Of a stretch of DNA of 64,000 nucleotides, positions 1 through 8,751 are shown in pieces. The DNA is from an uncultured Marinococcus sp. (lineage in GTDB: Bacteria; Bacillota; Bacilli; Bacillales; Marinococcaceae): the NCBI RefSeq assembly GCF_947493875.1, contig NZ_CANLSU010000004.1:186001-250000 (forward strand), given 5' to 3'. A program made the translations under genes and the position numbers. Every line of letters starts with the position of its first letter. The first letter of the stretch is position 1. Below the pieces are notes generated by a model. That model saw nothing but the letters and a program-made list of their open reading frames with translations. It searched no databases and was not told the origin of the DNA.

Positions 1-46
1 CTATTGACACGCCGGCTTCTTTTGCGATGTCCTTTATCGTTGCCAT
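1..46 (-). CDS. LacI-family transcriptional regulator, N-terminal fragment (galR-like)
   Basis: Only the first 15 codons lie in the window; the gene runs off the left edge. The fragment reads MATIKDIAKEAGVSI, the classic start of a LacI/GalR helix-turn-helix. The ATG at 46 is preceded by AAAGGAAG about 8 bases upstream. It begins 15 bases after the galT stop on the same strand, so it is probably the third gene of a galK-galT-galR operon and the likely repressor of that operon. Family assignment rests on the HTH start alone; the galactose role is inferred from position. Confidence 0.75.
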   Translation of the reverse strand, partial: MATIKDIAKEAGVSI

Positions 47-61
47 ATCATCAGCTTCCTT

Positions 62-1570
62 TTATTTTTCTTTGAGCCCGAGGGGCAACGAGTCCAAAAA
101 CTGGCGGAATCCGCGGTGTCCGGCGGCGTCCTGCTTGAACACACCCGCATGATGCAAAACCTCCATAAATTTTTTGCCCACAGCCTGTTCGACTTCCTGC
201 CGCGCTTCAGCCTTCGGCTTTCCCTGAAGCTTACTGCGCAGCTCTTCAGCCCACTCCTCGTGCTGGGCAGGGACCGTCTCTTCAAGCCCGGCGGCAAATT
301 CAGTGATCTGATCGAGTTCACCGAGCAGCCTTGCCGGAAGAACCGCCAGTCCCATGACTTCAATCAGCCCAATGTTTTCTTTTTTGATATGATGCACTTC
401 CTCGTGGGGATGAAACAGGCCATACGGGTGCTCCTCTGTCTTCCGGTTGTTGCGCAGCACTATATCCATTTCCCAGCTCCTCCCGTTTTTCCGTGCAATC
501 GGTGTTACCGTATTGTGCAGTTCTCTGCCGGAGTAAGCTTCGATCTCAAGCTTTGTATCGGTATAATTCTGCCACGTTTTCCGGACCGATTCTGCAGCCT
601 CAATAACGCTTGTCTGCTCCTCTGAGCGAATCCTCAGAACGCTCATCGGCCAGTGAACAATTTCCACAGTTAAACCCGGATAATCCGGCACGTCAAAAAC
701 GGTTTCCGGCTCTGCCTTTTCCAGGGCAAAGGTATACCTTCCCCCCTGGTAGTGATCATGGGACAAAATGGACCCGCCCACCACCGGAAGATCGGCATTT
801 GAGCCCATGAAATAATGCGGAAACTGTTCTACAAATCCAAGCAGCCGGATAAAGGTTTCCCGGTTGATTTTCATATCCCGGTGGTATTCGCTGAGAAGAA
901 TGGAATGCTCCGGGTAATATATATACGGAGAGTACTGCAGATACCAGGTTTCCCCTTCAAGCTCTGTCCGGATTAACCGGTGATTCGACCGGGCCGGATG
1001 GCCGATACGCCCTGGATAGCCTTCATTTTCTTTACACAGGACGCATTTCGGGTACGACACCGTGGTACTCTTCTGCTTTTGCGCTTCAATATCACGCGGA
1101 TCTTTTTCCGGCTTGGATAAATTAATTGTAATATCGATCGTTCCATAGGAAGATGCGTATGGGAAATGAACGTTTTTGGCCACCCGGTCCATCTGAATAT
1201 AGTTGGAAAACCGGCTCAGCCAATAAAAATAATCGGTTGCTTCAACCGGGTCCCGGCGGTACTTTCCCTCAAAGGTCCGCTGGATGTCAGAAGGCCTGGG
1301 AAGGAAAATATTCATAAGGTCTGCCTTAGCCTGTTCCCGCTTGTCGAGCAGATCCTCCACGATCCCTGTTTCCACCATATAGGCGGTGAGCTGCCCAAGC
1401 ATCTCCTCGAACGGCTTTTGTTCAACAGCTGCATTTTCGTCCATCGCTTCGAGATGGAGCTCCCGCAGCAGCTGATTACGTGCATACACCTTGTCTTCTG
1501 CATGAATTAATTTATTTTTTTCTGCCCAGTCGACGAGCGACATGATGACTGCATCCACCTGCATGGCCAT
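62..1570 (-). CDS. galT: UDP-glucose--hexose-1-phosphate uridylyltransferase (GalT, Firmicutes type)
   Basis: Second enzyme of the Leloir pathway: it transfers UMP from UDP-glucose to galactose-1-phosphate in the cytoplasm. The 502-residue length fits the long Firmicutes GalT class rather than the ~350-residue E. coli class. Visible landmarks are a Cys pair (CVLCKENEGYPGR, around residue 178) and the motif GGSILSHDHYQGG near residue 265, which carries the HxH-type active-site histidines. The ATG at 1570 follows AAAGGAG at 7-base spacing; an in-frame ATG two codons later (1564) is possible. It lies 17 bases downstream of galK and 15 bases upstream of a LacI-type regulator, so the three are probably cotranscribed. 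Confidence 0.95.
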   Translation of the reverse strand: MAMQVDAVIMSLVDWAEKNKLIHAEDKVYARNQLLRELHLEAMDENAAVEQKPFEEMLGQLTAYMVETGIVEDLLDKREQAKADLMNIFLPRPSDIQRTFEGKYRRDPVEATDYFYWLSRFSNYIQMDRVAKNVHFPYASSYGTIDITINLSKPEKDPRDIEAQKQKSTTVSYPKCVLCKENEGYPGRIGHPARSNHRLIRTELEGETWYLQYSPYIYYPEHSILLSEYHRDMKINRETFIRLLGFVEQFPHYFMGSNADLPVVGGSILSHDHYQGGRYTFALEKAEPETVFDVPDYPGLTVEIVHWPMSVLRIRSEEQTSVIEAAESVRKTWQNYTDTKLEIEAYSGRELHNTVTPIARKNGRSWEMDIVLRNNRKTEEHPYGLFHPHEEVHHIKKENIGLIEVMGLAVLPARLLGELDQITEFAAGLEETVPAQHEEWAEELRSKLQGKPKAEARQEVEQAVGKKFMEVLHHAGVFKQDAAGHRGFRQFLDSLPLGLKEK

Positions 1571-1587
1571 AGCACCTCTCCTTTCCC

Positions 1588-2766
1588 TTACTTTTGCCCT
1601 GCCCGTGCCAGCTCCCGGGCTCCCCCACCGGCGGTAGCTTTGTAGAATGAAGGTTTGAAGCCTGTCGCTTTTTCATAAACTGCTGCGACACTCTTCTCTG
1701 CCTCCTCCGCCTGTTCATGCTCCACAAAAGCAATCGCGCAGCCGCCAAAGCCCGCTCCAGTCATTCGGGCGCCAATCACGCCGGGCTGCTTTTGGGCGGT
1801 TTCGGCCAGCGTGTCGAGCTCAAGGCCGGTCACTTCATAATTTTCCTTTAACGACCGGTGTGACTCATTAAGCAGTCGGCCAAACGCTTCATAATTTTCC
1901 GCTTCGAGCATTGCCGCTGCCTGCTTTGTCCGGTCGTGCTCGTAAATCACGTGCCGGGCTCTTTTTCGGACCGTTTCATTATTAATCTCCCCGCTGAGAT
2001 CGTTCCATTCCTCCACCGATAGCTCACAAAGGCTCCTAATGTCCCGGTGCTGCTGCATTTCTGCCAAAGCTTCTTCACATTCGGCCCGGCGCTCATTATA
2101 TGCTGAGCCGGCGAGCTCCCGGGATTTGTTTGTGTTCATAATCAATATGGTATATTTTTCTGTCGGCAGCGGAGCGTATTCATATTCAAGCGTTCCACAG
2201 TCAAGCAGCATGGCGTGTCCGTCTTTGCCAAATCCAATCGCAAACTGGTCCATGATACCGGTCTGAACGCCAATGTATTCGTTTTCCACCCGCTGGGCAT
2301 ACTGGACAAGGGTTTTGATGGAAAGCCCCCACTCTTCCCATTCGTTTAGCAGCACAGCTGTGGCCAGTTCAATCGAAGCTGATGAGGATAAGCCGGCCCC
2401 GTTTGGGATATTGCCGGAAAAATAAATATCATAGCCGGTTTCGCATTGATAGCCTTCTGCTGCCAGAATAGCAAATACCCCCTTCGGATAGTTCGCCCAA
2501 TCATGCTCCTGCCGGAACGACAGATCATCCAGTGACAGCGTTATCATTCCTTCGTTTAAAAAATTACCGCTCACAAATCGAAGCTGCCGGTCGCTTCGCC
2601 CTCCCGCTGCTGCATAGGTCCCGTTTGTAATCGCGCACGGAAAAACAAATCCACCGTTATAATCTGTATGTTCACCAATGACGTTAATACGGCCGGGGGC
2701 GAAAAACAGTCGTTCCGCCTCTCGGGAAAACTGTTGTTCAAACTCCTTCATTACCACTGCATCCAT
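1588..2766 (-). CDS. galK: galactokinase
   Basis: Phosphorylates galactose at C1 with ATP, the entry step of the Leloir pathway. The 392-residue protein has the galactokinase signature GRINVIGEHTDYNGG near residue 26, the GHMP-kinase phosphate-binding stretch GAGLSSSASIELA near residue 123, and the C-terminal GHMP motif MTGAGFGGCAIAF near residue 335. The ATG at 2766 is preceded by AAGGAGG at 7 bases. It is first in the gal operon, so the promoter should lie in 2767-2870, where TATACT is visible on the reverse strand, followed upstream by AT-rich repeats that could hold operator sites. No galE or galM is seen in the window. Confidence 0.95.
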   Translation of the reverse strand: MDAVVMKEFEQQFSREAERLFFAPGRINVIGEHTDYNGGFVFPCAITNGTYAAAGGRSDRQLRFVSGNFLNEGMITLSLDDLSFRQEHDWANYPKGVFAILAAEGYQCETGYDIYFSGNIPNGAGLSSSASIELATAVLLNEWEEWGLSIKTLVQYAQRVENEYIGVQTGIMDQFAIGFGKDGHAMLLDCGTLEYEYAPLPTEKYTILIMNTNKSRELAGSAYNERRAECEEALAEMQQHRDIRSLCELSVEEWNDLSGEINNETVRKRARHVIYEHDRTKQAAAMLEAENYEAFGRLLNESHRSLKENYEVTGLELDTLAETAQKQPGVIGARMTGAGFGGCAIAFVEHEQAEEAEKSVAAVYEKATGFKPSFYKATAGGGARELARAGQK

Positions 2767-2908
2767 GGCACAGCCTCCTTCACTCTTTTCATCAGTATAG
2801 TGGAAAACCAGACATAAATAAAGTTTTTACTAAAATTTTTACCTTGAAATTTTGGATTTTTAACGCTTTAAGATGGGTAATAGTACTTTAGCAGGAAGGG
2901 GGCGCGGG

Positions 2909-3946
2909 ATGTTTTTTAATAAGCTGTTTGAACGTCTGGTTAATGTGAATACAGCCGTTATTTTTATGATTACTGCCCTGGTGATCGGAGGGAGCTCCTT
3001 TGCCATTTACTACATAGAGCCTGAGGAATTCGGCAGCCCCTTCAACGGCTTCTGGTGGGTGATGACTTCTGTAACTACTGTCGGCTTCGGCGATTACGTG
3101 CCGGATACCGTACCCGGGAAACTGTACGGCATTTTTCTTTATTTAGTCGGCATCGGCCTGATTTCGATTGTGATCAGTAAAATTATTGATTTTATATATG
3201 TGTATAACCGCCGAAAGGAGCGGGGGAAATTGGAGTATAACGGAAAAGACCATATTGTAATTGCGGACTGGAGCAAGCATGCGAAAATTGCGATTCAGGA
3301 AATTTTAAATACAGAAAAAAATATTGAGATTGTGCTTATTGACCAGTATGAAGAAACCCCCTACCACCACGACCGCCTGTTTTACGTTCGCGGCAACCCG
3401 GTCGACAAAGAGGTACTGGAGCAGGCAAATATCAGTGAAGCCCGGGCGGTATTTATTTTCCCTAATGAAATTACCATCAACGGTGAATATATCCATGACC
3501 CTTCTTACATCGACGGAAAATCATTATTAATTGCCACCAGCATCCAGCGACACTTTAAAGACATTTACACCATCGTAGAGGTCAAAGAACGAAATAATAT
3601 TCACAACTTTACCCATGTGGAGGTGGATGAATTTATCGTCAGCTCAGAAATGATTTCACAGCTTGCCGTCCGTTCCGCCTTCAGCCGCGGCACCTCAAGG
3701 ATTGTGTCTCAGCTTTTGTCGAAGAGGCACGGGGAGGATTTGTATGAAATACCCAAACGCCCCTCCTGGGGGACGTACCGCGAAGCTTATATGGATCTGC
3801 TTGAAGAAGGAGCCACTCTCGTATCAGACCACGATGATTTAAACATCAATCATAAGCTCGACGAACGTATTCCGGAGGATGCGCAGCTTTTCGTCATATG
3901 CCAGGAGGATACGTATCATAAAATCAAACGGAAGCAGGCAAAATAA
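2909..3946 (+). CDS. potassium channel with RCK (TrkA-N) domain, YugO/MthK-like
   Basis: Two-TM potassium channel subunit gated by a cytoplasmic RCK domain. Of 345 residues, the first helix spans about 13-35, the pore loop carries the selectivity filter TTVGFGD at 56-62, and a second helix at about 70-95 is followed by a Rossmann-type RCK domain from about 110 (HIVIADWSKHAK). The reading frame is open to an ATG at 2873, but the ATG at 2909 follows AGGAAGGGGG and matches where family members start, so I chose it. It is monocistronic and divergent from the gal operon. Ligand specificity (nucleotide, Ca2+ or other) cannot be read from the sequence. Confidence 0.88.
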   Translation: MFFNKLFERLVNVNTAVIFMITALVIGGSSFAIYYIEPEEFGSPFNGFWWVMTSVTTVGFGDYVPDTVPGKLYGIFLYLVGIGLISIVISKIIDFIYVYNRRKERGKLEYNGKDHIVIADWSKHAKIAIQEILNTEKNIEIVLIDQYEETPYHHDRLFYVRGNPVDKEVLEQANISEARAVFIFPNEITINGEYIHDPSYIDGKSLLIATSIQRHFKDIYTIVEVKERNNIHNFTHVEVDEFIVSSEMISQLAVRSAFSRGTSRIVSQLLSKRHGEDLYEIPKRPSWGTYREAYMDLLEEGATLVSDHDDLNINHKLDERIPEDAQLFVICQEDTYHKIKRKQAK

Positions 3947-4046
3947 CATTCTTCCGTCCTGTTCAAATTGGAAATTACTCCCTTATAATCTACCGGCTTG
4001 CGTTATAATAGCCGGGGAAACTATTAAATGAAAAGGTGTGACGCAT

Positions 4047-5012
4047 ATGAGCTTTAACTGGGGAATTATTGGGACCGGCGATATCGCCGGAAAATTTGCT
4101 GAAGCATTAAATGATGAGCACGGCGGAATTCATTCCGTCTGCTCCCGCGCGATGGATAAAGCCGAAAGCTTTGCAGGTGATTTTAACGCCGGGCATCCGT
4201 TTGACTCGCTGGACAAATTCCTCGAAGACGAAGCACTTGATATCATCTATATCGCGACTCCCCATACGAATCACTATGACATTGCCAGGCAGTGTCTCGA
4301 AAGCGGGAAGCATGTGTTCTGTGAAAAGGCCATTACCGTTAACAAGCAGCAGCTCGATGAACTGGCGGCGCTTGCTTCAGACCGGGAACTGGTGCTGCTT
4401 GAAGCGATGACGCTGTATTACCATCCGCTTCACCGTGAGCTGCAGCAAAAGATCGCAGACGGGGTAATCGGCAGCGTGCGCTCTATTAACGTCACGTTTG
4501 GCACTATTAAAGAGTATGACACCACCAACCGCTTCTTTAACCCGGACCTTGCCGGGGGCGCGATGCTTGATATTGGCGTCTATGCCCTATCGTTTGCCCG
4601 TTTTTTCCTTCAGGAGCAGCCGCAGGATGTAACAACCATTGGAGAAATGGCCGAAAGCGGTGTCGACGACCAGTCGGGCATCGTTTTAAAAAACAGCCGT
4701 GGCCAGATGGCGACAGTCCAGCTTTCCTTCAGCTCCAAGCTTCCTAAAAAAGGGATTATTGCCGGCGATAAAGGATCAATTACGGTCGACAACTTCCCCC
4801 GCGCCGATGAAGCACTCATCGAATACACTAACGGAGAAAACGAGCGCGTTGCCGAGGGCGAGACGTCAAAGGCTCTGCATTATGAAATCCGGGAAATGGA
4901 AAGGTGCGTTTCCAGCCGGGACTATGCCTCTCTTTTGCAATACTCTTCTGATGTGATGGCACTGATGGACGAATCCCGGCGGCAGTGGAATTTCCGCTAT
5001 CCATTCGAATAA
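4047..5012 (+). CDS. Gfo/Idh/MocA family NAD(P)-dependent oxidoreductase
   Basis: A 321-residue protein with an N-terminal Rossmann fold (GIIGTGDIAGKF, residues about 6-17) and the family's CEK motif, here CEKAITVN rather than the common CEKP. The C-terminal part has the usual alpha/beta substrate domain (GGAMLDIGVYAL). Family members oxidise or reduce sugars, inositols or dihydrodiols; the substrate cannot be assigned. A GTG at 4038 is in frame, but the ATG at 4047 has AAGGTG at good spacing and directly precedes the nucleotide-binding strand. It is monocistronic and ends at a strong bidirectional terminator. Confidence 0.85.
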   Translation: MSFNWGIIGTGDIAGKFAEALNDEHGGIHSVCSRAMDKAESFAGDFNAGHPFDSLDKFLEDEALDIIYIATPHTNHYDIARQCLESGKHVFCEKAITVNKQQLDELAALASDRELVLLEAMTLYYHPLHRELQQKIADGVIGSVRSINVTFGTIKEYDTTNRFFNPDLAGGAMLDIGVYALSFARFFLQEQPQDVTTIGEMAESGVDDQSGIVLKNSRGQMATVQLSFSSKLPKKGIIAGDKGSITVDNFPRADEALIEYTNGENERVAEGETSKALHYEIREMERCVSSRDYASLLQYSSDVMALMDESRRQWNFRYPFE

Positions 5013-5037
5013 CCCGGATTTCCCGGGAAATAAAAGT

Positions 5038-5071
5038 AAAGCCTTTATTCCGTCCGGAATAAAGGCTTTTT
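5038..5071. terminator. bidirectional intrinsic terminator
   Basis: Perfect 14-bp inverted repeat (arms AAAGCCTTTATTCC and its complement) around a GTCC loop, flanked by T-rich or A-rich tracts. It sits between two convergent genes and can serve both. Confidence 0.9.
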
Positions 5072-5073
5072 GC

Positions 5074-5889
5074 TTAACGGGATTGCAGCAGTACGTTATT
5101 GATTGCCTCTGCCACTCCGTTTTCATTGTTTGTGGATGTAATAATATCAGCTGCTGCCTTGATTTCCGGAATGGCATTTCCCATCGCCACCCCGCACCCT
5201 GCTGCCTCTATCATAGATAAATCGTTGCCGTTATCCCCAATGCACATCACTTCCTCCCGGGCGATGCCAAGCCGCGCCGCCAGATCCATCACTGCGTTGC
5301 CCTTACTTGCTTCTGGATGAAGAAATTCCAAAAAATGCGACGTGCTGCGCATGATTTCATTTCTGGCTTTAATTTTCTCCGGCAGTAAAAGCTCTGTCCG
5401 GTCAATATCTTCTTTATCGCCGACAAACATCACCTTCGGAAGTGCCACAGACGGCCCGACCTCCTCAAGCGTACGCACACGCAAAGGGATATTATTCAGG
5501 TAAGCGTCGAGTACCGTATATTTATCAATATCTCTTTGCGGAGTATAAATATGCTTTTCACTAAAGTACTGCATCGCTATGGGCAGCTCCCGGCTCAGAT
5601 ACTCAAGCTCCCTCACGTCCTCGTACAGCATATCGAGCTGGCTGATCACCCGGCTGGTGAATGTCTCCTGAACCAGCGCACCGTTAAATACAGCAATATA
5701 GTCCCCCTCCTCCCGAAGGGACAGCTGATCAACATAACGCTGGACCCCTGGGAGCGGCCGACCGGTGCACAATACGATTTTGATGCCGGCTGCTTTTGCC
5801 TCCCGGACCGCGTGAATCACCTCCGGCGTCAGGGCATGCTGGTCATTCAGCATCGTTCCATCCATGTCTATGGCTATTAGTTTGTACAT
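5074..5889 (-). CDS. Cof-type HAD-IIB family phosphatase (YidA-like)
   Basis: A 271-residue cytoplasmic hydrolase of the Cof/YidA group, which usually dephosphorylates sugar phosphates. Motif I is at the extreme N-terminus (DMDGT, residues 8-12); a Lys and the motif IV block GDNGNDLSMI lie in the C-terminal third; the C2-type cap sits between. The frame is open a further 62 codons upstream, but the ATG at 5889 is the only start consistent with motif I being N-terminal, and it has AGGAGG upstream (CAGCAGGAGGATTGGT). It lies 19 bases downstream of a small Cys-pair protein gene and is probably cotranscribed with it. Confidence 0.9.
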   Translation of the reverse strand: MYKLIAIDMDGTMLNDQHALTPEVIHAVREAKAAGIKIVLCTGRPLPGVQRYVDQLSLREEGDYIAVFNGALVQETFTSRVISQLDMLYEDVRELEYLSRELPIAMQYFSEKHIYTPQRDIDKYTVLDAYLNNIPLRVRTLEEVGPSVALPKVMFVGDKEDIDRTELLLPEKIKARNEIMRSTSHFLEFLHPEASKGNAVMDLAARLGIAREEVMCIGDNGNDLSMIEAAGCGVAMGNAIPEIKAAADIITSTNNENGVAEAINNVLLQSR

Positions 5890-5908
5890 ACCAATCCTCC
5901 TGCTGTAA

Positions 5909-6220
5909 TTAAATATGTCCTGCCGGCCCCCACAGGAAATGCTCCTCCATATAGGCGAGCAGTTCTTTTTTCCTGTGCTGAAGGGCTCTGCATATCTGCT
6001 GGCCCACCGGCACCTGCAGCACCTTTTTCCCGCACTGGCTGCATACATCTTTTTCAGCAAATGTATGAAGAACATTTAACGGAAATAATGGCTTCCCGTC
6101 TGCTATTAAAAATTGAAAGCGCTGGCCGTGGATCGAAAATAAAATGGTATATCCCTGGAATTCTGCTGCTTTGTGCACAATCACATTTTCCACCTCGGTC
6201 ATCTCTGTGTTTTTCCGCAC
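5909..6220 (-). CDS. hypothetical protein with CxxC pair
   Basis: 103 residues, not recognised. A GTG start at 6220 is backed by AAGGAGG at 6-base spacing. The middle of the protein holds DVCSQCGKK, a CxxC pair that could bind zinc or be redox active; the rest is mixed alpha/beta with no membrane segment. It is the first gene of a probable two-gene operon with the HAD phosphatase 19 bases downstream. Coding nature is supported by the ribosome binding site and operon spacing; function is unknown. Confidence 0.65.
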   Translation of the reverse strand: MRKNTEMTEVENVIVHKAAEFQGYTILFSIHGQRFQFLIADGKPLFPLNVLHTFAEKDVCSQCGKKVLQVPVGQQICRALQHRKKELLAYMEEHFLWGPAGHI

Positions 6221-6410
6221 GACGGACCTCCTTTTTAGCAGGATCTGACTTCTTCTTTATTGAGCGCAATAACATTCCTGTTTTTCACAGAAAAATATCC
6301 GGTCATGCTTTCAGTATAACTTTTTGCTTAAAATCCCGCCCGTCTATTTTAAAAAATCGCTCCCCAGGGAATGAACAGTAAGGAGTCCAGACATTCAAGG
6401 AGGCTATACA

Positions 6411-7430
6411 ATGGCACCAGTACAAAATCGGGCTTTTCGGCTTCGTGAACCGAGAAGCTTAGAGAATTTAGAAATGACCGAAGAATCCATGCCGCAGGTG
6501 CAGCGGGGAGAGGTGCTTGTCCGCGTGAAAGCCACTTCCTTAAACTACCGGGACCTCGCTATGATCGAAGGCGGTTATCCGGGAGAGCTGCGGGAAAACC
6601 TCGTGCAGCTTTCAGACGGCGCCGGGGAAATTGTTGAAGCAGGCGAAGATGTACGCCGCTTCCGTGTCGGAGACCGGGTTGCCGGCAACTTCACCCGGGA
6701 ATGGTTCGGCGGCAAGCGTCCTTCCTATATGCAGCCGTATGGCACGCACAGCGACGGGTGGCTGACGGATTATAAAGTAATCAATCCGGAGGAGCTTGTC
6801 CGTCTGCCTGACCATCTTACGTACGAGCAGGGAGCAACGCTTCCATGCGCGGCGGTGACTGCCTGGAACGCTCTGCACGGTCCTTCTCCGGCCGGCCCGG
6901 GAGACACGGTGCTGACGCTTGGCACAGGGGGCGTTTCCGTTTTCGCCGTGCAGCTCGCGAAAATTCTCGGCCTTCGCGTTATCTCCACTACTTCGAGCAG
7001 CTGGAAAGAGGACAAGCTGCAGGAGCTCGGATCTAACGACATCATCAACTACAATGATACACCGGAGTGGGGAAAACGGGCGGAAGAGCTTTCTAACGGC
7101 GGCGTAAACCGAGTCGTTGAAGTGGTCGGTCCTGCTTCGTTTCATCAATCGATTCAAGCAGTCGCCCCCGGCGAGGAGGTAGCTTTAATCGGCGTGCTCA
7201 CAAGAACCGGGGACAAAATCGATTACTACGATCTCTTCGGAAAAGCTTCCACAAGAACGATTGGTGTCGGCAGCCGGGATATGTTCGAATCCATGAACCG
7301 CGCCATCGCTGCCCACCAGCTGACACCGGTGATCGACACGGTCTATCCATTTGAACAGGCCCAGGAGGCTTACCGCCACCTGAAAAGCCAAAACTTCTTC
7401 GGCAAAATTGTTATTTCCCACGGCCAGTAA
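6411..7430 (+). CDS. NAD(P)-dependent zinc-less MDR / quinone oxidoreductase-like alcohol dehydrogenase
   Basis: A 339-residue medium-chain dehydrogenase/reductase. It has the GroES-like N-terminal domain (LNYRDLAMIEGGYPGE near residue 42, GAGEIVEAGEDV) and a Rossmann domain (LGTGGVSVFAVQLAKILG near residue 170). The Cys/His/Cys catalytic-zinc ligands of true alcohol dehydrogenases are absent, as is the four-Cys structural lobe, so it belongs with the quinone-oxidoreductase-like branch. ATG at 6411 follows AAGGAGG. It ends at a strong terminator. The substrate is unknown; an enone or quinone reductase role fits the neighbouring Old Yellow Enzyme. Confidence 0.85.
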   Translation: MAPVQNRAFRLREPRSLENLEMTEESMPQVQRGEVLVRVKATSLNYRDLAMIEGGYPGELRENLVQLSDGAGEIVEAGEDVRRFRVGDRVAGNFTREWFGGKRPSYMQPYGTHSDGWLTDYKVINPEELVRLPDHLTYEQGATLPCAAVTAWNALHGPSPAGPGDTVLTLGTGGVSVFAVQLAKILGLRVISTTSSSWKEDKLQELGSNDIINYNDTPEWGKRAEELSNGGVNRVVEVVGPASFHQSIQAVAPGEEVALIGVLTRTGDKIDYYDLFGKASTRTIGVGSRDMFESMNRAIAAHQLTPVIDTVYPFEQAQEAYRHLKSQNFFGKIVISHGQ

Positions 7431-7436
7431 TAAAAC

Positions 7437-7478
7437 AAGCGGAGCGCTTCTGTTACGCGCTCCGCTTCATTTTTTTCT
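7437..7478 (+). terminator. intrinsic terminator of the MDR gene
   Basis: 11-bp perfect stem (AAGCGGAGCGC with its complement at 7457-7467), 9-base loop, then a T-rich tract. Confidence 0.9.
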
Positions 7479-7510
7479 TCATCCATCCGGAGAGTAAGGA
7501 GAGGATCACG

Positions 7511-8740
7511 TTGACAGACATCACTACCGCTTCCCCGTTTACATTACATAATAAAAATGTGACATTTAAAAACCGCTTCGTTAAATCAGCCATGAGCGAA
7601 GGACTCGCCACAAGGGCTCATCTGCCGGACGCTGACATCTTCCGGCTGTACCATACCTGGGCCAAAGGAGGCGCGGGGTTACTCATTACCGGGAACGTGA
7701 TGATCAACCAGCAGGCGCTTGGGGAGCCGGGCAATGTCGTGCTTGAAAGCGAAAAGCAGCTTAGCCTGTTCCAAGCCTGGGCCCGTGCCGGCACACATAA
7801 TGACACCCATTTATGGATGCAGATCAATCATCCGGGCAAGCAGGTGCCAAAAGGCGTCTCCCGTGAAACCGTCGCCCCCTCTACTGTACCTTTTGAATCA
7901 GGGCTTCAGCGCTTCTTTCCCAACGCCCGGGCGCTAACCCATCCAGAAATAGAAAAAATCATCCGGCAGTTTGCCCATACCGCATCCCTGGCCAGGCGCG
8001 CCGGCTTTACCGGTGTCCAGATTCACGCCGCCCACGGCTATTTAATCAGCCAGTTTCTCTCCCCCCGTCATAATCAGCGCACCGATGAATGGGGTGGTTC
8101 GATTAAAAACCGCTTCCGCTTTTTACGTGAAATTTTTTACGCTGTCCGCGAAGCCGCAGGGCCGGAATTTCCTGTTGGAGTAAAAATTAACAGCGCAGAT
8201 TTTATGAAAGCCGGCTTCTCCGAGGAAGAATCCCAATATGTAATTAAAGAGCTCGAACGCCTTGGAGCCGATATGATTGAAATTTCCGGGGGCACTTACG
8301 AACGCCCGGAATTATTCGGAAAAAATGCTTCTGCTTCTACGCTTCAGCGTGAAGCTTATTTCCTGGAATATGCTGAAAGCCTGAAGCAGACTACAGAAGT
8401 ACCGGTGATTTTAACCGGAGGCTTCCGGACCCGCCCGGCGATGGACAGCGCGCTCCAGTCAGGGGCAGCCGATTTCATTGGTCTGGCAAGACCAATGGCT
8501 GTATACCCGGACTACCCGGCCAGGCTTCTTTCAAAGGCCCCGGTTCCCCGGACTGAACCTGCCAAAACCGGTCTTCCGCTTATTGACAATCTGGGGGTTA
8601 TGGAGCTTGCATGGTACAACCACCAGCTCGCCCGGCTGAGCAAAGGCCGGAAAGCTGCGCCCGGTTTTCCGGCTGTTTTCTCTTTAGGGCTTCTTCTGAT
8701 GAAAAATGGCCTAAACATTATCCGGCAGCGAAGAGGATAA
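7511..8740 (+). CDS. NADH:flavin oxidoreductase, Old Yellow Enzyme family
   Basis: A 409-residue FMN-dependent ene-reductase of the TIM-barrel OYE family. Landmarks are the N-terminal phosphate region (NRFVKSAMSEGLA), the QINHPGKQVPKG strand, the active-site stretch GVQIHAAHGYLISQFLSPRHNQR with paired histidines near residue 175, and the C-terminal FMN phosphate loop (ILTGGFRTRPAMDSAL, ADFIGLARPM). Translation starts at TTG 7511, with AAGGAGAGG about 6 bases upstream; no ATG gives an intact N-terminus. It follows the MDR gene on the same strand after a terminator, so it has its own promoter. It converges on the SDR gene with only 11 bases between stops. Confidence 0.9.
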   Translation: MTDITTASPFTLHNKNVTFKNRFVKSAMSEGLATRAHLPDADIFRLYHTWAKGGAGLLITGNVMINQQALGEPGNVVLESEKQLSLFQAWARAGTHNDTHLWMQINHPGKQVPKGVSRETVAPSTVPFESGLQRFFPNARALTHPEIEKIIRQFAHTASLARRAGFTGVQIHAAHGYLISQFLSPRHNQRTDEWGGSIKNRFRFLREIFYAVREAAGPEFPVGVKINSADFMKAGFSEEESQYVIKELERLGADMIEISGGTYERPELFGKNASASTLQREAYFLEYAESLKQTTEVPVILTGGFRTRPAMDSALQSGAADFIGLARPMAVYPDYPARLLSKAPVPRTEPAKTGLPLIDNLGVMELAWYNHQLARLSKGRKAAPGFPAVFSLGLLLMKNGLNIIRQRRG

Positions 8741-8751
8741 ACTTTTTCGCT